From positions 186,001 through 250,000 of the forward strand of contig NZ_CDBW01000017.1 of the NCBI RefSeq assembly GCF_000820145.1: a stretch of DNA of 64,000 bases, in the 5' to 3' direction. The position numbers and the translations under genes are program-made. This DNA comes from Aeromonas sobria (lineage in GTDB: Bacteria > Pseudomonadota > Gammaproteobacteria > Enterobacterales > Aeromonadaceae). Numbering within the stretch: position 1 is the stretch's first letter; each line of letters opens with the position of its first letter. This document shows positions 55,722 to 64,000 of the stretch, piece by piece. Below the pieces are notes generated by a model. The model did no database searches, had not been told where the DNA came from, and worked only from the letters and a program-made list of their open reading frames with translations.

Positions 55722-58700
55722 ATGAAAATTCGTCCATTGGCTTTATCCGTGGCGTTATGCTGCGGCGGGGTTCTTTTGTCCGGTTGTAACGACAGCTCAT
55801 CCAGCGGCAACGATAACGAGGTCAAACCCGAGGTGAAGGCGCCCTGGGATTTTGATCTCTATATGGTCGGTGAATTTAGCGGCTGGGGCCGTGAGGAGAA
55901 GTTCAAACTGACCTTCAAGGAGGGGGTCTATCGTCTGGACAACCTGAAGATGAACTCGGGTATGTCCCCCTTCAAAGTGGCTGGCCCCGAGTGGACCAAA
56001 TATCCCGATTTCTCTGCGGACTCTCGCAAGGAGACCAGCATCTTCCCCGGTCAGGTCTACCCCATGTACTACCAGAACAACGGGCAGAACAACCGTCTGG
56101 TGGTGACGGAAAAGGGGCTGCTCGACATTCAGGTCAAGGTGACCAAGGCCGATCTGGCTGCACCGGCCATCGAGTTCTCCATGGTGCGTGATGACCCCAA
56201 TTACAGCGAGAGCCTCTATCTGAAAGGGATTGATGGCAATCTGGAACCCGTGCTGCAGATGGTCTATCAGGGGGACAAGCAGTATGTGATGGTGGCCAAG
56301 CTGACGGCGGGTGAGCACAAGATAAAGATCGCCTCCGCGCAGGAGGGGATCGGGTTTGGGCTCAATGGCGTCATTGCATTGAACAACCCGGTCAAGATGC
56401 AGCGCTGCGATGCCCAGTGCCAGCTGGCAACAGTGCGGGTGGAGCAGGAGGGGTATTACAAGTTCCTGCTGGATGCCAGCCAGGATGAGAACGCCCCCCT
56501 GTTGCAGGTCAGCGTTGCAGGGGAGGGTGACCTAGGCATGATCAATCCCCATGAAGGGCATGAGCTGATCGAGAAGCGCGAGTATGAGACCTATAAACCT
56601 GGGGTGAAGGAAACGGCAACCTTCTCGGTCAAGCGGGCCGGTGACGAGTATCGTAGCTACGCGCAATCGACCACTCAGGAGCTGCGTGATCCGGGTGAGA
56701 ACTTTACCACCTATCAGGAGCAGTCCGATCTGCCCCGCTTGCGATCCGGCAACATGGTATTTGATGCCCTGTTTGCGCTGGCAGCTCACGAGATGCGCCA
56801 GAACAGCGTGGCTCAGGTCAAGGATGGCAGTTACAACGGTGGGCAGGCGATCCCTTGCGACTGCTTTGAAACCGGCGCCAAGTGGCATTACGTCTGGACG
56901 CGGGATCTCTCTTACGCCACCGATCTGGGGCTGGGGGTGCTTGATCCCCTGCGGGCGCGCAACTCTCTGCAGTTCAAGCTCTCTGATTTCAGAGCCGAGC
57001 TGAAAAGCGAGCTGGACAGCGTGATCCCGCAAGGACGCCAGATCATTCAGGATACCGGTACCGGGGGCAGCTGGCCCATCAGTACCGATCGCATGAGCTG
57101 GGCCCTGGGGGCCGCGCGGGTGCTGGCCGCCCTGCCGGATGCCGAGCGCAGCGCGTTCTTGCCCGAGGTTTTTGAAGGGCTGAGCAACACCATAGAGAGT
57201 GATCGTCTGGCCGCCTTCGATAGCGCAGATGGCCTCTACGTGGGGGAGCAATCCTTCCTCGATTGGCGCGACCAGACCTATGCCAAGTGGATCACCGCAG
57301 ATATCGCCCACATCGGCATGAGCAAATCCCTCTCCACCAACGTGACCCACTATCAGGGGTTGCTGCTGGCCGCGCGGGTGGCGGGCGAACTGGGTCGCGA
57401 TGAGCTGGCGAGCCGCTATAACCAGTGGGCTGGCGAGCTGAAACTGGCGATCAATCGCGCTTTCTGGCTGGCTGACGAGAAGATGTATGCCAGCCTGATC
57501 AACACCAGTACCGATCAGAGCCCGGCCTACAAGTTCGATCTATTGGGGGAATCCCTCGCTATTCTGGCGGGTATTGCCGATGAGGCGCAGGCCAAAGAGA
57601 TCATCAGCCATTATCCCATGGGCCCTTATGGCGCGCCGGTCTACTTCCCGCAGCAACCCGATATGCCGGTTTACCATAACCGCGCCATCTGGCCCTTCGT
57701 TTCTGCCTACGGGCTGAAGGCGGCAGCCCTGGTGCAGAACGTTGCCGTGGTCGATCACCATATCGACTCCCTGATGCGCGGCGCCGCGCTGAACCTCTCC
57801 AACATGGAGAACCTCGAGTGGCTCTCCGGCCAACCCTCCCTGATGGATCTTACCCATCCCGATTTGACGGGGCCGGTGATCAACTCCCAGCGCCAACTCT
57901 GGTCGGTCGGGGGTTACCTTGGCATGGTGACCGACACCACCTTCGGCTACAAAGTGGAAGAGGGGGGGATCCGGATCAAGCCGTTCATTACCTCCCACCT
58001 GCACCGCTTGATGGGGGCCAAGCCTGAGGCTGCGCTCAAGGGGTTGAACTACCGTGGCAAGCAGATCGACATCGTGCTGCACCTGCCGGAACTGGGCGGG
58101 GAGGGCAGTTACTATCCGGTGCAGAGCGTGACGCTCAATGGCGTCCCGGTGGGCGAGCAGATCAGTGAAGGGATGCTGGCCGCCAGCAACCGGATTGAGG
58201 TGACGCTCGGTGCCGCCGTGGCGGACGATCAGGGGATCCGCCTGATCAAGGATGTGGCGCCGCTGGATGTCGAGAATCGTCAGGTATTCGCACCGACCGA
58301 GCCAACCTTGCTGGGGGTCAGCGAGCAGCAGGGCAAGTTGATGGTCGCCTTGCAGGACACTATCAACAAGGGGGCGATCAGCTACAACATCTATCGGGAT
58401 GGCAAGCGGGTGGCCTCCGGTCTGGATAGTGCGACCAGCTGGGTTGACGATATGGCACTGCAGCCGGGCAAGGCCTATTGCTACAGTGCCGAGGCGGTCT
58501 ATCCGGAGTCCGGCAACCGCTCCCATCATGCCAAGCCGGTTTGCTATCAGCCTGCGCTGCAACATATCGCCATCGATGGGGCCAACGTCTCCCATACCGG
58601 CAGCGTGAGCGCCGCCGATGGGGCCATTCCTGTCCCTCATCTCAAGGATTGGGGCCGCCCCGACGACAGCTTGCTGGTGCAGGGGGTCAAGCTGGATGGC

Positions 58701-59036
58701 AAGCGCACCATTCGCCTGCAATACAGCAATGCCCAGCATGCCATCAATCTGGGGGTGACCAACGGGGTGAAACGGATCTCGGTAGTGAGCGGTGGCCAGG
58801 TGGTCGCCAGCGGCATGGTGCAGATGCCCCATGTGATGAAAGAGGGCGACCTCAAACCGCTGCGTGACTCAACGCCGTTCGTGGTTGATCTGCCCGCCGG
58901 GGAGTATGACATTCGGGTGAGCGATTTCTACAACATGAGCTATCTGAAGGCGAACGACACCTACAACGATGCTGGAGGTCAAAAGGGCGCGGTCAATCTG
59001 ATCGATCTCGCCAGCATCACTGTCTCGGCCCGCTAA
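55722..59036 (+). CDS. Large secreted six-hairpin glycosidase lipoprotein
   Basis: 1104 residues. Lipobox L-S-G-C with C22, then a serine-rich linker. Residues 35-130 look like an Ig-like carbohydrate-binding module (LYMVGEFSGWGREEKFKL). An (alpha/alpha)6 barrel extends from about 345 to 780 with KWHYVWTRDLSYATDLGLG, a probable acidic catalytic region, and WPFVSAYGLKAAAL. An FN3-like module at 875-965 and a C-terminal beta domain follow. The fold resembles GH15 or related alpha-glucan hydrolases, but the exact family is uncertain. The position after malXY suggests an alpha-glucan substrate. Lipid-anchored, probably outside the inner membrane. Confidence 0.72.
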   Translation: MKIRPLALSVALCCGGVLLSGCNDSSSSGNDNEVKPEVKAPWDFDLYMVGEFSGWGREEKFKLTFKEGVYRLDNLKMNSGMSPFKVAGPEWTKYPDFSADSRKETSIFPGQVYPMYYQNNGQNNRLVVTEKGLLDIQVKVTKADLAAPAIEFSMVRDDPNYSESLYLKGIDGNLEPVLQMVYQGDKQYVMVAKLTAGEHKIKIASAQEGIGFGLNGVIALNNPVKMQRCDAQCQLATVRVEQEGYYKFLLDASQDENAPLLQVSVAGEGDLGMINPHEGHELIEKREYETYKPGVKETATFSVKRAGDEYRSYAQSTTQELRDPGENFTTYQEQSDLPRLRSGNMVFDALFALAAHEMRQNSVAQVKDGSYNGGQAIPCDCFETGAKWHYVWTRDLSYATDLGLGVLDPLRARNSLQFKLSDFRAELKSELDSVIPQGRQIIQDTGTGGSWPISTDRMSWALGAARVLAALPDAERSAFLPEVFEGLSNTIESDRLAAFDSADGLYVGEQSFLDWRDQTYAKWITADIAHIGMSKSLSTNVTHYQGLLLAARVAGELGRDELASRYNQWAGELKLAINRAFWLADEKMYASLINTSTDQSPAYKFDLLGESLAILAGIADEAQAKEIISHYPMGPYGAPVYFPQQPDMPVYHNRAIWPFVSAYGLKAAALVQNVAVVDHHIDSLMRGAALNLSNMENLEWLSGQPSLMDLTHPDLTGPVINSQRQLWSVGGYLGMVTDTTFGYKVEEGGIRIKPFITSHLHRLMGAKPEAALKGLNYRGKQIDIVLHLPELGGEGSYYPVQSVTLNGVPVGEQISEGMLAASNRIEVTLGAAVADDQGIRLIKDVAPLDVENRQVFAPTEPTLLGVSEQQGKLMVALQDTINKGAISYNIYRDGKRVASGLDSATSWVDDMALQPGKAYCYSAEAVYPESGNRSHHAKPVCYQPALQHIAIDGANVSHTGSVSAADGAIPVPHLKDWGRPDDSLLVQGVKLDGKRTIRLQYSNAQHAINLGVTNGVKRISVVSGGQVVASGMVQMPHVMKEGDLKPLRDSTPFVVDLPAGEYDIRVSDFYNMSYLKANDTYNDAGGQKGAVNLIDLASITVSAR

Positions 59037-59062
59037 GCGGTCAAACAAAACGGCCAAACAAA

Positions 59063-59092
59063 ACCGCCCCGGACATCCGGGGCGGTTTTTTA
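59063..59092 (+). terminator. Rho-independent terminator
   Basis: ACCGCCCC-GGACATCC-GGGGCGGTTTTTT, ending the glycosidase transcript. Confidence 0.92.
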
Positions 59093-59143
59093 TTTATTGC
59101 CGCTTTATTCTCACCGCAGTGGTCTGTGCGGTCGAACAAAGTC

Positions 59144-59665
59144 TCAGCGATAGCGGCCACGTACCGAGCTGCTGGCACGGCCAGCCAGCTTGATCAGGCT
59201 CTGGCGGGTGTGCAGGTGGCAGAGCGCGACGCCGAGGGCATCCGCCGCATCCGCCTGCGGGGTGGCGGAGAGTTTCAGCAGATGGGTCACCATATGCTGC
59301 ACCTGCTCCTTGGCGGCGCCGCCGGTGCCGACCACCGCTTGCTTGATCTGGGTGGCGGAGTACTCGCTCACCGGCAGATAGGCGTTGACTGCAGCGACGA
59401 TGGCGCTGCCCCGGGCCTGCCCCAGTTTCAGGGCCGAGTCGGCGTTGCGGGCCATAAAGACCCGCTCGATGGCAAACTCGGTGGGTTTGAACTGGGTGAT
59501 GATCTCGCATACCCCGTCATAGACCTGCTTGAGGCGCTCCGGCAGCTCGCCGCAATCGGTGCGGATGCAGCCAGAGCCCAAGTATTCGGCCTTGCCGCCT
59601 ACGACCCGGATAACCCCGTATCCGGTGATCCGCGAACCCGGATCTATGCCCAAAATAATGCTCAT
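59144..59665 (-). CDS. ruvC: RuvC Holliday junction endonuclease
   Basis: 173 residues from the ATG at 59665. [20 protein letters not shown] holds the first catalytic Asp; [11 protein letters not shown] supplies the Glu, and [14 protein letters not shown] the C-terminal acidic pair. Resolves Holliday junctions with RuvAB, which are not in the window. The longer frame to 59803 lies in upstream intergenic DNA. Confidence 0.95.
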   Translation of the reverse strand: MSIILGIDPGSRITGYGVIRVVGGKAEYLGSGCIRTDCGELPERLKQVYDGVCEIITQFKPTEFAIERVFMARNADSALKLGQARGSAIVAAVNAYLPVSEYSATQIKQAVVGTGGAAKEQVQHMVTHLLKLSATPQADAADALGVALCHLHTRQSLIKLAGRASSSVRGRYR

Positions 59666-59772
59666 GGGTGTTGATTGCTCTAAAGGCGAGTGATGGTCGC
59701 CAAGATAGCAAACTGCGGCCAGTTTGGCTGCACACTGTATGTACGAACAGTAAAAAGAGGGCTTTAATGTGA

Positions 59773-59796
59773 CAAAAACGGCCCCGAAGGGCCGTT
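59773..59796 (-). terminator. Rho-independent terminator of fadE
   Basis: AACGGCCC-TTCG-GGGCCGTT followed on the minus strand by TTTTTG. Confidence 0.9.
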
Positions 59797-59821
59797 GCGT
59801 CATAACAGAGTGCAGTCAGGA

Positions 59822-62146
59822 TCAGGCTGCGTGATCGACCTTGTGTGGCTGGGAGAATCCTTCCAGCTCGCCTGGGGCGAAGTTGTCTACCTGAATCGCT
59901 TCGTAGCGCAGGGCATCGGCGGCCAGCAGTTTGTCCGCTTCGTCCTTGCTCAGGATGGAAGCGGCAAGCGCAGCGGCAACCAGCTCCGGCAGGGCCATCT
60001 TGCGGGGCAGTTTGCCCTCTTTCTGGGCCTGCACCAGTTTCTTCTCGTAGGGCTGCACCGCCACCATGGCCTGGAAGGCGCGCTCCATCAGGCCGACCGG
60101 ATCCGCGTCATCCTTGCCCACATAACAGAGGGCGGTCAGACGGTCGCGGAACTCGCCCGGTTTCATCATGGCCAGACAGATGGCGTGGCAGCGATCGTCG
60201 GCCGGCATCTTGTAACCGACGCCGAACGGGAACACCACGCGCTTGAGCACGGCACCCACCACCTTGTTCGGGAAGTTCTGGAAGAAGCCCTCGAACGCCT
60301 TGCCAATCAGGTAGAGGTTGCGCTCCACCGCGTACTGCACGAACGGCAGATCGGAGACCATACGGCCCTGATCCTCGTAGTGTTTGAGGGTGGCGGAGGC
60401 CAGATAGAGGTGGCTCAGCACGTCACCCAGACGGGCGGAGATCATCTCCTTGCGCTTGAGATCGCCACCCAGCATCAGCATGGAGACGTCGGCGCACAGG
60501 GCCAGCCCTTTACTCATGCGAGAGAGCTGCTTGTAGTAGCGGGCGGTTTCGCCGGCCACCGGCGCGCTGTTGAACTGACCCAGGGTCAGCCCCTGGAACA
60601 GGGAACCGAAGAAGTTGCCGGCGCCGAAGGCGATGTGCTTCATCAGCAGGGCGTCGAACTTCTCGAGACCGCGCTCCACGTCGGTGTCGGCGGCAGCTTC
60701 CAGCTCGGCAAACACGTACGGGTGGCAGCGGGTGGCCCCTTGCCCGAAGATCATCAGGTTACGGGTCAGGATGTTGGCCCCTTCCACCGTGATGGCGACC
60801 GGAATGCCCATGTAGGCGTAGCCGGTGTAGTTTTTCGGACCGAGCTGGATGGCACGACCGGCGTGGATGTCCATGGAGTCATCCATGATCTGGCGCGCCA
60901 TTTCGGTCATGTGGTACTTGGAGATGGCGGTGACGATGGCCGGTGCCTGACCCAAGTCCAAGGAACCTGCGGTCATGCGACGAGCCCCTTCCAGCTGATA
61001 GGTGAGGCCGCCGATGCGAGCCAGCGCCTCTTGCACCCCTTCAAACTTGCCGATGGACATGCCGAACTGCTTGCGCACGTAGGAGTAGGCGCCCACGGTG
61101 CGGCTCGCCATGTGACCGCAAGCGGTACCCAAGGCAGGCAGCGAGATGCCGCGACCGGCGGAGAGGCACTCCACCAGCATGCGCCAGCCGCGACCGGCGT
61201 AATCCGGGCCGCCGATGATCCAGTCGAGCGGAATGAACACATCCTTGCCGAAGGTCGGGCCGTTCAGGAATGCCAGACCCATGGGGTAGTGGCGATCGCC
61301 AACGCGCACGCCCGGGTGGCTGGTGGGGATGAGCGCACAGGTGATGCCGAGCTCTTCCTTGTCACCCAGCAGTTTTTCCGGGTCATAGAGTTTGAATGCC
61401 AGCCCCAGTACGGTGGCGCGCGGCGCCAGGGTGATGTAGCGCTTGTTCCAGTTGAGGCGAATACCCAGCACCTCTTCACCCTTGTGCATCCCTTTGCAGA
61501 CGATGCCCTTGTCAGGGATGGCGCCTGCATCGGAGCCCGCTTCCGGGCCGGTCAGGGCGAAGCAGGGCACCTCTTTGCCATTGGCCAGCCCCGGCAGCCA
61601 GAAATCTTTCTGGGCCTGGGTGCCGTAGTGCATCAGCAGCTCGCCCGGGCCGAGGGAGTTCGGCACCATGACGGTGACCGCCACGCTCAGGCTCTTGGTG
61701 GCAATACGGGTGACGATGGTGGAGTTGGCAATCGCCGAGAACTCGCGGCCGCCGTAGGATTTCGGGATGATCAGGGAGAAGAAGCCTTCCTTCTTCAGAT
61801 AGTCCCACACCGGCTCAGGCAGGTCTTTGGTTTCGTTGACGATCTTGAAGTCATCGACCATGGCGAGCAGGGTTTCGACCTGATTGTCGATAAAGGCCTG
61901 CTCTTCGGCGCTCAGTTCGGCCTTGCCGTAACCGTGCAGTTTTTTCCAGTCGGGGTTGCCGCGAAACAACTCGCCATCCCACCAGACGGAGCCGGCTTCC
62001 ATGGCCTCCCGCTCGGTGGCTGACAAGGGCGGCAGTATCTTTTTGAAGATGCCGAACACCGGACGGGTTACCACCTTTTTACGGATGGAGGGCACGCCGA
62101 GCACAACGGCTATCGCCAGCACCAGCAGGACAAGCAATGTGATCAT
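59822..62146 (-). CDS. fadE: FadE-type acyl-CoA dehydrogenase
   Basis: 774 residues, slightly shorter than E. coli FadE. An N-terminal hydrophobic segment (ITLLVLLVLAIAVVLGV) for membrane association, then the acyl-CoA dehydrogenase domains: FALTGPEAGSDAG (FAD/substrate), NRY-like KRYITLAP, and YVRKQFGMSIGKFEGVQE. It catalyses the first step of fatty-acid beta-oxidation. The regulator directly upstream is PsrA-like, and the two are 48 bases apart on the same strand, so they may form one operon. Confidence 0.93.
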   Translation of the reverse strand: MITLLVLLVLAIAVVLGVPSIRKKVVTRPVFGIFKKILPPLSATEREAMEAGSVWWDGELFRGNPDWKKLHGYGKAELSAEEQAFIDNQVETLLAMVDDFKIVNETKDLPEPVWDYLKKEGFFSLIIPKSYGGREFSAIANSTIVTRIATKSLSVAVTVMVPNSLGPGELLMHYGTQAQKDFWLPGLANGKEVPCFALTGPEAGSDAGAIPDKGIVCKGMHKGEEVLGIRLNWNKRYITLAPRATVLGLAFKLYDPEKLLGDKEELGITCALIPTSHPGVRVGDRHYPMGLAFLNGPTFGKDVFIPLDWIIGGPDYAGRGWRMLVECLSAGRGISLPALGTACGHMASRTVGAYSYVRKQFGMSIGKFEGVQEALARIGGLTYQLEGARRMTAGSLDLGQAPAIVTAISKYHMTEMARQIMDDSMDIHAGRAIQLGPKNYTGYAYMGIPVAITVEGANILTRNLMIFGQGATRCHPYVFAELEAAADTDVERGLEKFDALLMKHIAFGAGNFFGSLFQGLTLGQFNSAPVAGETARYYKQLSRMSKGLALCADVSMLMLGGDLKRKEMISARLGDVLSHLYLASATLKHYEDQGRMVSDLPFVQYAVERNLYLIGKAFEGFFQNFPNKVVGAVLKRVVFPFGVGYKMPADDRCHAICLAMMKPGEFRDRLTALCYVGKDDADPVGLMERAFQAMVAVQPYEKKLVQAQKEGKLPRKMALPELVAAALAASILSKDEADKLLAADALRYEAIQVDNFAPGELEGFSQPHKVDHAA

Positions 62147-62194
62147 ACCGAAGTTCCTTCTATTTCACTGTTTCCGTTGATTTGTTGTTGGTTG

Positions 62195-62848
62195 TTACAC
62201 AGCCAGGGAGAGCCTGGTCGACTCCACGGGCGCCCCGACTCCGGACGCCAGATAAGGAATAACGTTGCGCACCAGCCCTTCCACATCGAGCTGCTGGCCA
62301 AAGTCGGCCAGGGCGATGTCGCGTAGCGCATCGGCGGAGGCCATGGTGAATACGACAGTGCCCAAGGTGAAGTGCAGGCGCCAGAAGAGATCCGCTGGCG
62401 ACAGGGCCGGATTGGCCTTGGAGATCGCTTGGGTGATCCGCATCAGAATGGGGCCGTAGTGGGCGGTGATAAAGCGGCGCAGGTGGCCCTGGCTATCGAT
62501 GTATCCGCGTCCCAGCAGTTGCATGAAGATGGCCGGGCCGTTGGCCCGCACCGCAGAGAGTTTCATCAGTGGTTCGACAAAGCTTTCAAACAGTTGCAGT
62601 AAGGTCAGCTGCTCCTGCTCCATCAGCACCCGCAGGCGTGCATCGAGATCCGGCATGAACAGGCTCAGATAGCGGTCGAGCACCGCCTGGATCAGCTCCT
62701 TTTTAGAGCCGAAGTGATAGTTCACCGACGCCAGATTGACGTCGGCCTCACTGGTGATCAGACGCAAAGAGGTATCGGCGAATCCCCGCTCGGCAAACAG
62801 CACTTCAGCGGCATCGAGAATACGGTTTTTGGTATCGATTTTACTCAC
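62195..62848 (-). CDS. PsrA-like TetR-family regulator of fatty-acid oxidation
   Basis: 217 residues from a GTG at 62848 (MSKIDTKNRILDAAEVLF); an in-frame GTG at 62860 is the alternative. The TetR HTH is at 20-60 (TSLRLITSEADVNLASVNYHFGSK), and the ligand domain resembles PsrA of Pseudomonas and vibrios, which senses long-chain acyl-CoA or fatty acids. A perfect palindrome overlapping the start region is its probable operator. Adjacent to fadE, the expected target. Confidence 0.85.
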   Translation of the reverse strand: MSKIDTKNRILDAAEVLFAERGFADTSLRLITSEADVNLASVNYHFGSKKELIQAVLDRYLSLFMPDLDARLRVLMEQEQLTLLQLFESFVEPLMKLSAVRANGPAIFMQLLGRGYIDSQGHLRRFITAHYGPILMRITQAISKANPALSPADLFWRLHFTLGTVVFTMASADALRDIALADFGQQLDVEGLVRNVIPYLASGVGAPVESTRLSLAV

Positions 62849-62860
62849 TGGACACCTCAC

Positions 62861-62876
62861 TTAAACGAATGTTTAA
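62861..62876. promoter_or_regulatory. Probable operator of the PsrA-like regulator
   Basis: TTAAAC-GAAT-GTTTAA, perfect 6-base arms, containing the A-A-A-C...G-T-T-T core known for PsrA. It lies 12 bases upstream of the GTG start, so autorepression is likely. Confidence 0.7.
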
Positions 62877-62994
62877 AAAGTACGTTTCATAACGTGAAGT
62901 GTCAAGAGAATGTGAATGAGTGTTAGCGGAATGTTTTTCGATGAAAAAAGCAAAGTAGGCGGAACTTAGTCAAAAAGCCGGACTCTATATCTAT

Positions 62995-63055
62995 GCCACT
63001 GCAATTAAACATTAAGTCTCGCCCAACCTGCACCATGCTAGTTGGGCCTTTTTTT
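62995..63055 (+). ncRNA. Candidate small RNA (plus strand)
   Basis: A strong terminator (GCCCAAC...GTTGGGCCTTTTTTT, 63021-63053) has no plus-strand gene before it. A TATATCTAT box at 62986-62994 could start a transcript of about 60 bases. Inference only. Confidence 0.35.
63021..63055 (+). terminator. Orphan Rho-independent terminator
   Basis: GCCCAAC-CTGCACCATGCTA-GTTGGGC followed by CTTTTTTT. No upstream plus-strand reading frame explains it. Confidence 0.8.
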
Positions 63056-63086
63056 GCGCGTTTGTTACTGGTTTGCGATTTACAGG

Positions 63087-63114
63087 CAAAAAAAACCGCC
63101 GCAGGGCGCGACGG
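63087..63114 (-). terminator. Orphan Rho-independent terminator facing the other way
   Basis: On the minus strand ACCGTCGCG-CCCTG-CGGCGGTTTTTTTT. The nearest minus-strand gene upstream is beyond the ycdX start, so it may end an unannotated minus-strand RNA arising between 63115 and 63315, or simply insulate ycdX. Confidence 0.7.
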
Positions 63115-63315
63115 TGGGGAAAGTGAGTTCGCGTCATCCTGACGGCAAACTATCGATGCGAGTTCAGGCTGTATCGACGGGGGCAGTATGCCAGCCAGGG
63201 CCCCTCAGACTATGTCAGCTTCGCGGTATTTTGTGACAAAGTGTGGCAAGCACTGGCGTGGCTCAATCCCCCTCACTTTGTTATGCTGACCCTCCAATAT
63301 CCGAGGGGAGATAAG

Positions 63316-64000
63316 ATGAAGTACCCGGTCGATACCCACACTCACACCATTGCCAGCACCCACGCCTACAGCACCATCCACGACTATCTGCCGATAGCCA
63401 AAGCCAAGGGGATCAAGCTGTTTGCCACCACGGATCACGGCCCCGAGATGGCAGATGCCCCTCATGTCTGGCACTTTGCCAATTTGCCAATACTGCCAAG
63501 AGTGGTGGATGGCGTCGGGATCCTGCGGGGTATCGAGGCCAACATCAAAAACCTGGAGGGGGAGATCGACTTTCCCGAGCGGTACGAGTCGCGCCTCGAC
63601 ATGATCATGGCGGGCTTTCATGAACAGGTATTCCCTCCCTGCGATCAGGCAGCCCATACCCAGGCGATGATCAACGCCATCAAGAGTGGCCGGGTCGATA
63701 TGATCAGCCACCCGGGCAACCCCTCATTTCCTATCGACATTCAGGCGGTGGTCAAGGCGGCGGCCGACTATCGGGTGGCGCTGGAGATCAACAACTCCTC
63801 CTTCATTCATTCGCGCCCGGGTAGCGAAGGCAACTGCCGCGCCATCGTGGAAGCTGCGCGGGATCTGGGTGCCTATCTCACCTTTGGCTCCGACTCCCAC
63901 GTCGCCTTCAGCCTCGGCGATTTTGACCACTGTCACCGTCTGGTGACCGAGGCGGGCTTTCCGCTGGATCGGATCCTGGTGCGCTCCCCCCGCGCCCTGC
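63316..64000 (+). CDS. ycdX: YcdX-like PHP-domain phosphatase (C-terminus outside window)
   Basis: 228 codons to the right edge. [20 protein letters not shown] gives the first PHP histidines, then [31 protein letters not shown] and FGSDSHVAF. Together these are the trinuclear-metal ligands of YcdX-type phosphatases (about 245 residues in full). GAGGGGAGA lies just before the ATG. Divergent from the psrA-like gene with a 467-base gap. Confidence 0.93.
   Translation, partial: MKYPVDTHTHTIASTHAYSTIHDYLPIAKAKGIKLFATTDHGPEMADAPHVWHFANLPILPRVVDGVGILRGIEANIKNLEGEIDFPERYESRLDMIMAGFHEQVFPPCDQAAHTQAMINAIKSGRVDMISHPGNPSFPIDIQAVVKAAADYRVALEINNSSFIHSRPGSEGNCRAIVEAARDLGAYLTFGSDSHVAFSLGDFDHCHRLVTEAGFPLDRILVRSPRAL

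Noticed and set aside
59795..62023. A 742-codon open frame opposite fadE
   Set aside because: Mirror frame of a GC-rich gene; the composition (H, Q, G, R-rich) and the clear FadE on the other strand exclude it.

Overview
The window is chromosomal DNA of a gammaproteobacterium, most likely Aeromonas. The gene content and order support this: yciK next to sohB, topA, astB, a Vibrio-type chitin-oligosaccharide operon beside a ChiS-type kinase, malI-malX-malY, ruvC, a FadE-type acyl-CoA dehydrogenase beside a PsrA-type regulator, and ycdX. Core genes are GC-rich with strong C/G third positions. The stretch from about 45.8 to 50 kb is AT-richer, repeat-laden and looks acquired. The genus is inferred from gene content and protein similarity recalled from memory, not from a database search.

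Layout. 0-10 kb: a TAXI-type binding protein (runs off the left edge), a MalY/PatB-like aminotransferase, a sugar-efflux MFS pump convergent with a LysR regulator, yciK divergent from sohB, a second MFS pump, a globin-coupled diguanylate cyclase, a DsrE protein and a DUF1090 protein. 10.4-13.2 kb: trhP(yegQ)-yfhL, a tRNA-hydroxylation gene with a ferredoxin in one operon, then an EAL protein. 13.4-17.4 kb: a frameshifted CS1/Ecp-type pilus chaperone followed by a hybrid histidine kinase whose N-terminus looks like a CS1-type pilin, apparently the scar of a lost pilus operon. 17.7-23.3 kb: three tRNA-Tyr genes, astB, topA, a 54-codon gene and an ATL-type alkyltransferase-like gene. 23.4-37.6 kb: chitin-oligosaccharide uptake and breakdown (binding protein, two permeases, two ATPases, GH9, GlcNAc kinase, GH20), with chiS upstream on the same strand. 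37.8-38.9 kb: tRNA-Gly, tRNA-Cys, a small exported protein and ybfA.

39.0-45.8 kb is a mosaic. A complete bufferin-type operon (DUF2282 precursor, DUF692 MNIO enzyme, DUF2063 partner, DoxX protein) is followed by a broken acetyltransferase gene, an IS4-family remnant, a CpdB-like nucleotidase and an intact copy of the same acetyltransferase gene. Repeats flank both halves. 45.9-49.9 kb: accessory genes (APH-fold kinase, P-loop kinase, GNAT, AT-rich lipoprotein, zinc-ribbon protein) with MITE-like repeats. 50.2-59.0 kb: malI, malX and malY with a recognisable MalI operator, a LysR regulator and a large secreted six-hairpin glycosidase. 59.1-64 kb: ruvC, fadE, a psrA-like regulator, an intergenic region with two facing terminators that may hold small RNAs, and ycdX (runs off the right edge).

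Two themes deserve attention. The first is the bufferin operon, a recently recognised type of metal-stress peptide system. The second is that three unrelated genes (yciK, yfhL, malI) are each followed by degenerate extra copies of their own 3' end, each keeping the stop codon. This suggests a common mechanism of gene replacement or tail duplication.
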